From Bacillota bacterium (GTDB lineage: Bacteria > Bacillota > Clostridia > Oscillospirales > Ruminococcaceae), in assembly GCA_023421245.1 (NCBI GenBank), contig JAEZTV010000033.1, positions 62,001-126,000 on the forward strand: 64,000 nt of DNA. Reading direction: 5' to 3'. Below the pieces are notes generated by a model that made no database searches, had not been told where the DNA came from, and saw only the letters and a program-made list of their open reading frames with translations. This document shows, in pieces, positions 50,337 through 59,528 of this stretch. The translations under genes were made by a program, and so were the position numbers. Positions within the stretch are counted from its first letter, which is position 1, and every line of letters starts with the position of its first letter.

Positions 50337-51005
50337 TTACGGTTTGCCGCGTTTGCCCGAAAACACCAACAGCAGACAGCCCTGCCGAACGGTAATTTCG
50401 GCTGCCGGCGCACAAAACTCGTTGCTTACACCAATGGGAAAGCTGTTTGTAAGCACAACATCACAAAGCGGGTAACGCAATCCTTTCAGGGTAACACCCT
50501 CGCACCGCTCGGTAAGGGCAAAGACCGAGACATAGCCCTCACGCGCGCTAATCGTTACACTTTCGTTTTGTATCACCATTGCGCTGTCTATAGCACCCGC
50601 AAGCTCTGCGCGCGCACCGTGCTGTGCACAGTACAGCAATGTTTGCAGGTTTGCGATGGTGTGGTCCAGTCTGCCGCCCAATCCCCCGATAATTGTAATA
50701 TGGGTATGTCCGCGAGCAAGGGCAAGTTTTACAGCCAGCATAGTATCGGTATCGTCCTTCTCTGCCGGGGAAAGCACCTGCTCGCAGTGCTTAGGCAGGG
50801 TTATCACGCTGTCTTTATCCCCCACAAAAAGGTCGGGCGTGATGCCCGCTGCCACTGCGGTATCATATCCGCCATCCGCACAGATGACAAATGCGGCATC
50901 GCTGACGGCCGCAGCTAAATTAAAGCCCTCTTGTATCTCGCCCGCGGCGATAATCACACATCGGCCTAAGTTGCTGTGCCGCGGCGCTTCTTTTCCTGTT
51001 CCCAT
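50337..51005 (-). CDS. thiN: Thiamine pyrophosphokinase
   Basis: A 222-residue enzyme that converts thiamine to thiamine diphosphate with ATP. It shows CVIIAAGEI, ICADGGYDTAVAAGITPDLFVGDKDS, SPAEKDDTDTMLAVKLAL and GGLGGRLDHTIANLQTL, all characteristic. The start at ATG 51005 has AAAGGA upstream but overlaps rsgA by 40 bases; a GTG at 50957 just before VIIAAGE is an alternative. It ends the housekeeping operon. In Bacillus the order is rsgA-rpe-thiN; rpe is missing here. The product could supply thiamine diphosphate to the split transketolase. Confidence 0.9.
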   Translation of the reverse strand: MGTGKEAPRHSNLGRCVIIAAGEIQEGFNLAAAVSDAAFVICADGGYDTAVAAGITPDLFVGDKDSVITLPKHCEQVLSPAEKDDTDTMLAVKLALARGHTHITIIGGLGGRLDHTIANLQTLLYCAQHGARAELAGAIDSAMVIQNESVTISAREGYVSVFALTERCEGVTLKGLRYPLCDVVLTNSFPIGVSNEFCAPAAEITVRQGCLLLVFSGKRGKP

Positions 51006-51880
51006 TCCTTTAAGCTCCTTGCCTCCTCGTACATCTGCACATAGTTTCCGTGACGGCTTTGGTGGATTATGCCATCCGATACTGCCTTTAACACGGCGCA
51101 GCCCTGTTCTGCGGTATGCGAGCAATCGTTATACCTACACGTTTCAATGAATGGTAAAAACTCGCGAAAACAGTACGGCAGTTCATCCTTGTAGATAATA
51201 TCAAGGCGGCTGGTTTCAAGCGAGGAAAACCCCGGGGAATCCGCGACGTAGCCGCCGTCGTCCATCTTATACAGCTCTACGCTGCGCGTGGTGTGCCGTC
51301 CCCTGCCAAGCTTTTGGCTGATCTCCCCCGTCTTCAGGTCAAGCCCGGGAGAGATTGCGTTAATCAGTGTGGATTTTCCAACACCCGAATTGCCGCAAAA
51401 CACATTCAGCCCTTTTGCGCACCGCTCTTTAATCGGCATGGTGGTGGTGTGATCGGCATAATCTACGATATAAACATCAAAGCCCGCTTTGGTGTATATG
51501 CTGCAGAGAGCGGATAGCTGTTTTATGTCAACCTTGGTGACGACGATTGCCTGTGCGATACCCTTGTTCTCGGCAACCGCAAGCAGCTTATCGAGCACCA
51601 ATGTATTCGGGGCAGGCTCTACGGTGGATACCACAAAGAACATGGTATCGATGTTGGCAACAGGCGGACGTATCATATCGTTTTTGCGCGGAAGAATCTC
51701 GTCAATTATCCCTTTTGCTCCGTCTACCGAGATGCGCACGGCATCCCCCGCAACCGGACGGATATCGTCCTTGCGCAGTATGCCGCGCGCCTTGCATTCA
51801 TATATGGTTCCGGCGCACTCAACATAGTAAAAACCGCCGATTCCTTTTAAGATAAGACCTGTATGGTTGTGTTCTTTCAT
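50966..51880 (-). CDS. rsgA: Ribosome small-subunit-dependent GTPase RsgA
   Basis: A 304-residue circularly permuted GTPase. An OB-fold N-terminus precedes G4 (VVTKVD), then G1 (GNSGVGKSTLINAI), G2/G3 (GRHTTRSVELY, VADSPGFSS) and the zinc knuckle CRYNDCSHTAEQGC. It acts late in 30S subunit maturation. It follows pknB by 9 bases and overlaps thiN, so it is in the same operon. Confidence 0.96.
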   Translation of the reverse strand: MKEHNHTGLILKGIGGFYYVECAGTIYECKARGILRKDDIRPVAGDAVRISVDGAKGIIDEILPRKNDMIRPPVANIDTMFFVVSTVEPAPNTLVLDKLLAVAENKGIAQAIVVTKVDIKQLSALCSIYTKAGFDVYIVDYADHTTTMPIKERCAKGLNVFCGNSGVGKSTLINAISPGLDLKTGEISQKLGRGRHTTRSVELYKMDDGGYVADSPGFSSLETSRLDIIYKDELPYCFREFLPFIETCRYNDCSHTAEQGCAVLKAVSDGIIHQSRHGNYVQMYEEARSLKEWEQEKKRRGTAT

Positions 51881-51889
51881 ATTATAGCC

Positions 51890-53905
51890 CTAAAACTGTG
51901 CCGAGTTGTCGGTAACAATACGAAATGTACCGCGGGTAAAGTCAAGCTGAATCTCTTGGTACAGCTTATCATCCAGCGTAATCTTAATCATAATCGTACC
52001 CTGACCCTCGAACGAAGGCTTCCACACCCCCACCTCGGAAGGATTAAGATTCTCGGCGTGCTTTGGCACGGTGCTGTCGTTGACAAACGCCTTGAGTGAT
52101 ACGTTTTTATCAATATCCGGCAGATTAACGCTGATGTTGTAACGCTCGATTACAACGCCCGCACCGGCGCTGACGGTAAAGTTGACCACGCTATTCTTAT
52201 CCGCCTCGACACCTGCCTCAGGGTCGTGTGCAAGCACTGTGCCAGCAGCAAGGTTCGATTCAACAGGCGAGACATCGCCCACCTTAAGCCCATAGGTTTC
52301 CAGCACGCGCTTGGCATCCTCGATGTTCATGCCCACCATCGCATCGGGGATAACAACTGTACCTGTTTCGGAGCCCTTGCTGATATAAAGAACCACGCGG
52401 GTATCGGTAGTAATCTCGCTTTCCTTGGGCGGATCGGTCTTAACCACCCTGCCTTCTGCATAGGTTTCGCTGAAGATCAGCTGTTCTTCATACAAAACGT
52501 CGAGATCGTTTAGCTGCGCAATGGCGGTCAGCAAGTCTTGGTTGTACAGGTCGGGCAGAGTTACGACCTTAATCCCTTTACTGATTTTAAGGTTGACGGA
52601 GGTCTTTGCCTTGACCTGACGGCCTGCCGCGGGCGTTTGCTCATACACCAAGCCTTCTGCATAATCGCTGTTGAAGTCCTCGGTAATGTTATATTGAAAA
52701 CCGTACTGCTTGTATTCCTCGTTGTTTATAATATCGTCGTAGCGAAGCCCCACAAATTTGGGCATCTCAACATCCGGCACCTTGGCGAACGGGTTATTGA
52801 GGATAAAGATATATACAATAAAAACCACGGCGGTAATAACAAAAGCAAACGCCACACCGGTCATAATAGGCATGACGGGAGACTTGTAGTCAATCTCTTC
52901 CGAAGTTGCGATGGCTCCCCTCCCCTTTCGGGCACGCGGCGCAGCGGAAGCCGCCCGCCCGCGTTCGGCGCGTTCGGGCTGCCCGTCCGTTCGGCCGGCC
53001 GCCTTGTTAATCTTTTGCGTATCATAATAGATGGTTGGGCTTTCGTTGGTGAAATACTTGTATTGAAACTGAATACTTGGGTTCTTTTTAAACTCGTCAA
53101 TATCCTTGAGCATCTCGGCAGCAGAATGGTAACGCCTGGACGCGTCCTTCTGCATCGCGCGCACTACAATCTCCTCCAGGCCCTCTGGGATATCGATGTT
53201 GAGCTCCCGCGGGCGTTTTGCCTGTGCGGAAATCTGCTTAATGGCAACCGAAACAGGGCTATCGGCCACAAAGGGCAGCTGCCCTGTGAGCATTTCAAAC
53301 ATCATAACGCCCACCGAGTAGATATCGGTTTTGGCATCGGTCACATCCCCGCGCGCCTGCTCCGGACTGATGTAGTGCACTGAGCCGAGTGCCTTATCGG
53401 TCATGGTGCGTGTTTCGCTTCGCGCAAAGCGCGCAATGCCAAAATCCATCACCTTAATGGTGCCGTCAGGCAGCAGCATAATGTTCTGCGGCTTGATGTC
53501 GCGGTGTACAATCCCTCTGTCATGGGCATGTGAAAGCGCGCGCAACACCTGTATGATGAAATGCACGCATTCTTTCCATTTTATAATTCTCTGCTGCTCA
53601 ATATAATCCTTAAGCGTGATGCCGTCTACCAGCTCCATGACAATAAACTGAACCCGCTCGGTAAAGCTGACGTCATACACCTTAACAATGTTGGGATGAG
53701 ACATTACGGCAATCGCCTTGGATTCATTCTTAAACCGCCGCACAAACTCCTCATTTTCAAGGAACTCGTCGCGCAGAATTTTTACCGCGTATTCTTTATG
53801 CTCCAGCACATCAATTGCGCGGTACACGTTTGCCATGCCGCCGACGCCAATCAATTCCTGAATCTCGTATCTGCCATCAAGGCGTTTTCCGATGTATCTA
53901 TCCAT
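51890..53905 (-). CDS. pknB: Ser/Thr protein kinase with PASTA domains (PknB/PrkC)
   Basis: A 671-residue membrane kinase. The kinase domain has the glycine loop IGVGGMANVYRA, the Lys in AVKIL, HRDIKPQNIM (catalytic loop), DFGIAR and SPEQARG. A membrane helix lies around residues 350-372 (GVAFAFVITAVVFIVYIFI). Three PASTA repeats follow (VPDVEMPKFVG..., VTLPDLYNQD..., VVIPDAMVGM...), then a C-terminal beta domain. PASTA modules sense muropeptides or lipid II, so the protein links cell-wall state to growth and spore revival (family knowledge). It is co-encoded with its phosphatase prpC. Confidence 0.95.
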   Translation of the reverse strand: MDRYIGKRLDGRYEIQELIGVGGMANVYRAIDVLEHKEYAVKILRDEFLENEEFVRRFKNESKAIAVMSHPNIVKVYDVSFTERVQFIVMELVDGITLKDYIEQQRIIKWKECVHFIIQVLRALSHAHDRGIVHRDIKPQNIMLLPDGTIKVMDFGIARFARSETRTMTDKALGSVHYISPEQARGDVTDAKTDIYSVGVMMFEMLTGQLPFVADSPVSVAIKQISAQAKRPRELNIDIPEGLEEIVVRAMQKDASRRYHSAAEMLKDIDEFKKNPSIQFQYKYFTNESPTIYYDTQKINKAAGRTDGQPERAERGRAASAAPRARKGRGAIATSEEIDYKSPVMPIMTGVAFAFVITAVVFIVYIFILNNPFAKVPDVEMPKFVGLRYDDIINNEEYKQYGFQYNITEDFNSDYAEGLVYEQTPAAGRQVKAKTSVNLKISKGIKVVTLPDLYNQDLLTAIAQLNDLDVLYEEQLIFSETYAEGRVVKTDPPKESEITTDTRVVLYISKGSETGTVVIPDAMVGMNIEDAKRVLETYGLKVGDVSPVESNLAAGTVLAHDPEAGVEADKNSVVNFTVSAGAGVVIERYNISVNLPDIDKNVSLKAFVNDSTVPKHAENLNPSEVGVWKPSFEGQGTIMIKITLDDKLYQEIQLDFTRGTFRIVTDNSAQF

Positions 53906-53957
53906 CTTAACCGTTCACTCCCGATCATCCTCGCTCACATACATAAAGCAGGTCTCG

Positions 53958-54689
53958 TTATCCGAAAATCGCCACTATCGTAATGTTATCCGTTCCGCCC
54001 CTGCTGTTTGCGGCATCAATCAGCTTATCAAGACATTCGTCTTTGCCGTAGTCGCGTACAATCTGAGCGATTTCTCCGGCTTCCACATAGTTGGTAAGCC
54101 CGTCCGTGCAGATCATCAGCACATCCCCGGGTTTGGATCCGGCCTCAAGGTAATCGATATCAACACCCTGTTCTACCCCGAGCGCGCGTGTAATAACATG
54201 CTTTTGCGGGTGATTTTTTGCCTGATCGGATGTTATCTCGCCGCGTTCGACCAGCGCCTGCACCATGGTATGGTCGCGGGTAAGCTGTTCAACCTTTTCG
54301 CCGGTAATGCGGTAAACACGGCTATCCCCCGCGTAGGCGATATGCGCGATCGTATCCTTTACCACCGCCGTTACGACCGTCGTACCCATCTTGCTGAGCG
54401 TTTTATCGCTTTTCGCCTTATCGTAAACGCGGATGTTCGCCGCGCTGATTGCCGAAAGCAGCATGGTACGGATATAGTTTGCCGTCATCTCGCCACGGTA
54501 GGAGCGCGTAATGCTGCCCGTAATGCTTTCCACTGCAAGAGAACTCGCCACCTCACCGCCGACTTCACCGCCCATACCGTCACACACAACGGCCCACGCC
54601 GCCCCATCGGGCAGCAACCCGCATTGATAGCTATCCTGATTCTGTTTTCTGATCATACCGATGTCCGTTTTTCCAACAACCTTTGGCAA
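53958..54689 (-). CDS. prpC: PP2C-type protein phosphatase (PrpC/Stp)
   Basis: A 243-residue PPM phosphatase. Metal-binding motifs are visible: TDIGMIRKQNQDSY, VCDGMGGEVGGEVAS, AGDSRVYRI, MICTDGLTNYVEAGEI and GGTDNITIV. It reverses phosphorylation by PknB. The start is TTG 54687-54689 with AAGGTG 8 bases upstream. It normally follows rlmN directly; here 760 bp of repeat-rich DNA lies between them. Confidence 0.94.
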   Translation of the reverse strand: MPKVVGKTDIGMIRKQNQDSYQCGLLPDGAAWAVVCDGMGGEVGGEVASSLAVESITGSITRSYRGEMTANYIRTMLLSAISAANIRVYDKAKSDKTLSKMGTTVVTAVVKDTIAHIAYAGDSRVYRITGEKVEQLTRDHTMVQALVERGEITSDQAKNHPQKHVITRALGVEQGVDIDYLEAGSKPGDVLMICTDGLTNYVEAGEIAQIVRDYGKDECLDKLIDAANSRGGTDNITIVAIFG

Positions 54690-54886
54690 GACCTTGCACC
54701 TTCTCTCGATACCTGCGCCGTCGCCCGCGCACGCCGAAATAAAAAACCTGCGGTTTTGTATAGTTACCGCTCCTGCGTGAACAGAGAAGCGATCTTAAGC
54801 TTTGTGAATGGGCTGGTACATAATGATATATCGGCACAGACGCCGAAAAACTGATGGGCATAACCATGCCGTTATTTACACCCATT

Positions 54887-55345
54887 AAAAGGCGGTTACC
54901 GCGTAAGCGGTGAGCCGCTTATGCTTAAAGCGTATAATATCAGCCCTGCGAATATTATACCATGAACACAACGTGTAAATGGTATAATCGCCCATCGCCG
55001 TAGGCGGGGCATAGAAATAGGCGTATAATATCCGTCTTGCGGATATTATACCATGAACAGACTGCAAAACGGCTAATGTCGTTTTGTACGCAGCGTTCGC
55101 TGCGAAAGCACCGGATACCGGTGCATGAGTGGTCTTTCGATGAAATAAATCCACTGTGCCGTCTAGCGGCACAGACCGCGCAAAGCGCGGCCATGGCTAT
55201 TTTGCAGCCATGGGCCATGGTAGATTTGTTATATCATAAAAAGCGGAGCGTTTATGATATAATGGCCCATCAAAAGGCGGTTACCGCGTAAGCGGTGAGC
55301 CGTTGGGCATACAGCATATAATATCAGCAATGCTGATATTATATC
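54887..55345 (-). repeat. Mosaic palindromic repeat, copy B
   Basis: This 460-bp block is built from hairpin modules. Module X (GGCGGTTACCGCGTAAGCGG, 54889-54908 and again from 55275) occurs twice as a direct repeat. Module Y (55041-55227) aligns along its length with 37069-37246 on the opposite strand. Module Z (54932-55060) resembles copy C. TATAAT-type boxes recur at module joints. The stem GCACCGG/CCGGTGC (55108-55124) replaces the G-C pair of copy A by A-T, a compensatory change. Short frames inside are not credible genes. The block occupies the rlmN-prpC gap. Confidence 0.85.
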
Positions 55346-55450
55346 ATACTATTATGATAATTAAAAATTAATATTGGCATAAATATGACCATTTATATCG
55401 TGTGCTTTTACAAAATTTCCATTTTGCCGATACATAATTGACCGTACGGC

Positions 55451-56503
55451 TTACTGTGCTCCTGTCTTTTTGCCTTCGCGGCGCAGCTGGCCGCACGCAG
55501 CGTTAATGTCCACGCCAAGCGTTCTTCGCACCGTAACCACGATTCCCGCGTGCTCAAGAACAGTGGTAAAGCGGCGGATCGCATCCCGCGTGCTCGCACG
55601 AAAATCCCGCTCGGTAACGGGGTTTACGGGGATAAGGTTGACATGGCACAGCATTCCCTTGAGCCGTTTTGCAAGCTCGCTGGCGTTTTGCTCACTATCG
55701 TTTACCCCATCAATGAGCGCATACTCAAACGAGATGCGGCGCGAGGTTGCCTGTGTGTAATGGCGGCAAGCCGTCAGCAGTTCGTCGATGGGATACCGGC
55801 GGTTCACAGGCATTGTGCGGCCGCGAATCTCGTCATTTGGCGCGTGCAGCGACACCGATAACGTCAGCCCGAACCGATGCTCTGCCAGGTCATAGATGCG
55901 CGGCACCAGCCCGCAGGTAGAAAGCGAAACATGCCTTGTGCTCATGTTCATACCGTTTTCATCCGACAACAGCTGTAAAAAGCGCACCACATTATCGTAG
56001 TTGTCAAGCGGCTCGCCAATGCCCATCAGCACAAGGCTTGAGACCTTCTCCTGAGTGTCCTGTTCTGCCGCATGAATCTCACACAGCATCTCGGCGGCGG
56101 TAAGGTTGCGCACACAGCCGCCCAGTGTGGAAGCACAAAAGGTGCAGCCCATGCGGCACCCCACCTGTGTGGAGATGCAAAGGCTGTTGCCATGGTGGTA
56201 GCGCATAAATACCGCCTCCACCGTCTCGCCATCCTCCAGCTCATACAGGTACTTGACGGTGCCGTCAATGGCAGAAACCAGACGCTGCTTAATGGTGATA
56301 TACGGGATGTAAAAGTGTTCGGCCAGCGCTCCGCGCAACGACTTTGAGAGGTTTGTCATCTCGTCAAACGACTGCGCACGCTTTTGATGCAGCCATGAAA
56401 AGACCTGACCGGCACGAAATGCAGGCTCCCCCAGCGCGGCAAACTGAGCGCGGAGCTCTTGTATCGATAACGATTTGATATCGGTTTTATCGGTCATGTT
56501 CAT
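55451..56503 (-). CDS. rlmN: 23S rRNA/tRNA adenine-C2 methyltransferase RlmN
   Basis: A 350-residue radical SAM methyltransferase. It has QEPAFR-type AFRAGQVFSWLHQK, the cluster motif GCRMGCTFCASTLGG, VLMGIGEPLDN, STCGLVPRI, and the C-terminal catalytic Cys in DINAACGQL. It methylates A2503 of 23S rRNA and A37 of some tRNAs. Start ATG 56501-56503 has GGGAG 6 bases upstream and overlaps rsmB by 17 bases. Confidence 0.96.
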   Translation of the reverse strand: MNMTDKTDIKSLSIQELRAQFAALGEPAFRAGQVFSWLHQKRAQSFDEMTNLSKSLRGALAEHFYIPYITIKQRLVSAIDGTVKYLYELEDGETVEAVFMRYHHGNSLCISTQVGCRMGCTFCASTLGGCVRNLTAAEMLCEIHAAEQDTQEKVSSLVLMGIGEPLDNYDNVVRFLQLLSDENGMNMSTRHVSLSTCGLVPRIYDLAEHRFGLTLSVSLHAPNDEIRGRTMPVNRRYPIDELLTACRHYTQATSRRISFEYALIDGVNDSEQNASELAKRLKGMLCHVNLIPVNPVTERDFRASTRDAIRRFTTVLEHAGIVVTVRRTLGVDINAACGQLRREGKKTGAQ

Positions 56504-57836
56504 GTGGTTCTCCCGTTCTGACAAATGCGGCGACAAAGAATCCGTCCGAATCAAAATCATCGGGCAGGATGGTTGCCATATGCGCCGCCTCGCTGTGGCA
56601 TCGGACAAGCGGCCCGGTCAGGGGGCTGGGTACAAATGCAGGGGAATTCCTTAAAAACGCATCGGCTATCCGCTCGTTTTCCTCACGGCGCAGGGTGCAG
56701 GTGGAATAGACCAGCATCCCGCCGGGCCTTACATAGCGTGCGGCATTTGCAAGCAGAACCGCCTGCATCTGCTCGAGCTCGCCAAACGAGTCGAGCGGCT
56801 TGTACTTAATCTCGGGCTTGCGGCGCATGACGCCGTACCCCGAGCAGGGCGCGTCACAGAGCACACGATCCGCCATTGGAACCTCAGGGTTATACTGCGC
56901 CGCATCCCCGGTCTGTGCGGTCATAATGGATATCCCCAGCCGCTCCGCCCCCTTGCGGATGAGGTCGGCCTTAAATTCGTACAGGTCAAACGAGTGCAGT
57001 GCACCACTGTTTTGCATACATTGCGCAATGGTAAACGACTTGCCGCCGGGTGCCGCACACAGATCAAGCACCGTCATGCCGGGTTTGGCCTCAACTGCTA
57101 ACGCGCACAGCTGAGAGGAGGCATCCTGTATGTGGAACAGCCCTTCGCAAAACGATGCAAGGCGGGTAATGTCCCCCGTATGATATAACGACAGACATTC
57201 GGGGATTACTTCATGCGCGGCAGCCGTTACCCCCTCCTGCGCCAAGCGAAGGATGAGAGTCTGCGCCGTGGTTTTAAGTGTGTTCACCCGCGCGTACATC
57301 GGCGCAGCACCTATAGAGCGGGCTAGAATAGCCCGCGTGCGCGCCTGCCCAAAACGTGCGGCAAGCATCGTTACAAGCGGCATCGGGAACGAAAACTCGG
57401 CGCTCATGCGCGCACCGTCCTCCGGTGCACCGGAAAACTTCGGCTGCTTGCCGGCGCGGATGACCGCGCGCAGAATGGCATTTACAAAACCTGCGGCGCT
57501 CGCCTTTTTACTTGTCTTGCAAAGCTTGACGCTTTCATTAACCGCGGCGCTGTCCGGTACCGAATCCATGTAACTAATCTGATAGACCCCCATGCGCAGA
57601 ATGGCCCTGACTGCGGCGTCCATCTTGTGCAAAGGGGTTTTGCTGTGCTGCTGTATGATTGCGTCGAGCGTTAATGCCCGTTCGATTACACCGTAAAAAA
57701 GCGCGGCGGCAAACGCGGCTTCCTGCGGCGACAGGGTCGTCAAAGCGTCCTTGATCACCAGCCCCGAGTATGCGCCGTCACGTTCCATGCGCACAAGCGC
57801 GGTAAGCACTATCTGTCTTTGCGACGCCAAGAGCAT
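56487..57836 (-). CDS. rsmB: 16S rRNA cytosine-967 C5-methyltransferase RsmB
   Basis: A 449-residue protein. The N-terminal NusB-like domain (FAAALFYGVIERALTLDAII) is followed by the methyltransferase core with the SAM loop VLDLCAAPGGKSFTIA, the CDAPCSGYGVMRRKPEIK motif carrying the catalytic Cys pair partner, and YSTCTLRREENE. It is placed 11 bases behind fmt, as in other Firmicutes. Confidence 0.95.
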   Translation of the reverse strand: MLLASQRQIVLTALVRMERDGAYSGLVIKDALTTLSPQEAAFAAALFYGVIERALTLDAIIQQHSKTPLHKMDAAVRAILRMGVYQISYMDSVPDSAAVNESVKLCKTSKKASAAGFVNAILRAVIRAGKQPKFSGAPEDGARMSAEFSFPMPLVTMLAARFGQARTRAILARSIGAAPMYARVNTLKTTAQTLILRLAQEGVTAAAHEVIPECLSLYHTGDITRLASFCEGLFHIQDASSQLCALAVEAKPGMTVLDLCAAPGGKSFTIAQCMQNSGALHSFDLYEFKADLIRKGAERLGISIMTAQTGDAAQYNPEVPMADRVLCDAPCSGYGVMRRKPEIKYKPLDSFGELEQMQAVLLANAARYVRPGGMLVYSTCTLRREENERIADAFLRNSPAFVPSPLTGPLVRCHSEAAHMATILPDDFDSDGFFVAAFVRTGEPHEHDR

Positions 57837-57847
57837 CCCACCGTTCT

Positions 57848-58762
57848 CTAAAACTTTGTGCCTTTTTGCAGGCGGCGTCCGCGCATAAACAGCTCTGCAC
57901 TCATGCGCTTTGCTCCCTCGTACTGCACCTCGAGCAGTTCTACCGCACCCTTGCCGCAGCCGATGATAAGCTGTGTGTCGCTCAGCAGTGTGCCCGCCTC
58001 GCCGCCTTGGTCAAGAATACGCGTTTTGTGCAGCTTAAGCATCCTGCCGTCGAGCTTCGTATATGCAACCGGCCATGGCGACATGCCGCGTACAAGATTG
58101 TGTACCTGTGCGGCGGTTTTTGAAAAATCCACCTGCGCAAGGCTTTTATCCAGCATCGGGGCGTAGGAGCTCAGTGTATCGTCCTGCTGTGTGCGCGGTG
58201 CGCTGTCCTGCTCGAGCAGCCGGAGGGTATCGCTCAGCGCCTGCGCGCCAATCTCTTTAAGTCGGTCGTGCAGCTCCCCTGCCGTTTCATCGGGCAGGAT
58301 AGGGGTTTCCTTCTTGAGTATCATATCCCCCGTATCAAGTCCCTCGGCCATGTGCATGGTCGTAACGCCTGTAACCGGCTCACCGTTGATGACACTCCAC
58401 TGAATGGGTGCCGCGCCGCGATAGGCGGGCAATAACGATGCATGCACATTAATACAGCCCCAGCGCGGGATATCAAGCACCGCCTTTGGCAGAAGCTTGC
58501 CGTAGGCCGTAACTGCAATTGCCTCGGGTTTTTGTGCGCGGATAAGCGAAACGACCTCATCGTTTTTCAGAGAAGTGGGCTGGTGTACCGGAATGCCATG
58601 CGCAAGGGCAAGCTGTTTGACAGGCGGAGCGGTGAGCACCTGCTTGCGCCCAACCGGTTTATCGGGTTGGGTAAACACCGAAGTGACGGTATGCCCATCA
58701 CGGATGAGTGCTTCCAGACAGGGCACCGCAAACTCCGGCGTACCCATAAATATTACGTTCAT
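57848..58762 (-). CDS. fmt: Methionyl-tRNA formyltransferase
   Basis: A 304-residue enzyme that formylates initiator Met-tRNA. It starts NVIFMGTPEFAVPCLEALI and shows VFTQPDKPVGR, GCINVHASLLPAYRGAAPIQW (catalytic Asn/His region) and MHMAEGLDTGDMI. ATG 58760-58762 is used because the family begins here; upstream extension has no ribosome site. It is 46 bp behind def, its functional partner. Confidence 0.96.
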   Translation of the reverse strand: MNVIFMGTPEFAVPCLEALIRDGHTVTSVFTQPDKPVGRKQVLTAPPVKQLALAHGIPVHQPTSLKNDEVVSLIRAQKPEAIAVTAYGKLLPKAVLDIPRWGCINVHASLLPAYRGAAPIQWSVINGEPVTGVTTMHMAEGLDTGDMILKKETPILPDETAGELHDRLKEIGAQALSDTLRLLEQDSAPRTQQDDTLSSYAPMLDKSLAQVDFSKTAAQVHNLVRGMSPWPVAYTKLDGRMLKLHKTRILDQGGEAGTLLSDTQLIIGCGKGAVELLEVQYEGAKRMSAELFMRGRRLQKGTKF

Positions 58763-58808
58763 TGGCAGATCCCCCCGTTGCGTTGTATTAAAAGTGGACG
58801 GATTCTTT

Positions 58809-59297
58809 CTACCGGCGGTTATCTTCGTCGGATTCAAGCTCTTCGTCGTCCAGCATACGGGTGGCAATATCGGTAAACAGCTGACCGTTGAGGTGATCGA
58901 TCTCATGGCAGAGCGCACGTGCAAGCAGCTGCGTACCCTTTAGGGTAAACTGTTTGCCGTTTCGGTCGTACGCCTTAACCGTTACTTCATTGGGACGCTC
59001 GACAATGCCGTATTCATCCGGAACCGACAGGCAGCCCTCCGGCCCTACCTGAGAGCCCTCCGCCCTGACGATTTCGGGGTTGATTAGCTCGTAGTAGCTG
59101 TCCTCCCCCACGTCAATCACTACGGCGCGCTTGAGCACGCCTACCTGTGGAGCGGCAAGCCCCGCGCCGTCATTGTGGTACATGGTTTCCTTCATATCAT
59201 CCAGTAGGATTGCAAGTCTTTCATCAAAGGCGGTCACCTCTCTGCTGCGCTTGCGCAGGACATCGTCACCGGTTTTTACAATCTTTCTGATAGCCAT
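58809..59297 (-). CDS. def: Peptide deformylase
   Basis: A 162-residue metalloenzyme that removes the N-formyl group from nascent proteins. All three motifs are present: GAGLAAPQVG, EGCLSVPDEY (metal Cys) and LCHEIDHLNG (HExxH). It sits between priA and fmt. The C-terminal tail is acidic (DDEELESDEDNRR). Confidence 0.96.
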   Translation of the reverse strand: MAIRKIVKTGDDVLRKRSREVTAFDERLAILLDDMKETMYHNDGAGLAAPQVGVLKRAVVIDVGEDSYYELINPEIVRAEGSQVGPEGCLSVPDEYGIVERPNEVTVKAYDRNGKQFTLKGTQLLARALCHEIDHLNGQLFTDIATRMLDDEELESDEDNRR

Positions 59298-59528
59298 CTT
59301 TGTGTTCCACCCTTTCTATCTTTGACAATAGTGCAGGTTCTGCTTTGCCAAACGGTTCATTCCCTCGCGGGGAAAGCACAAGGCCGTTGCCCCTGCAAGC
59401 AGCCATCTTTACTTATTCTTTGCTTAGTGTTTCTATTATAGTACGATTATAGGCGTGATAACAAGTGCCAAGGCATCTTTTACCCCATGCGGATATGTTT
59501 ATAACTATATCATGCCGCGTATGTTTCT

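Noticed and set aside
52538..53383. 281-codon plus-strand frame opposite pknB
   Set aside because: Antisense to catalytic and PASTA regions of a clear kinase; no start signal or motif.
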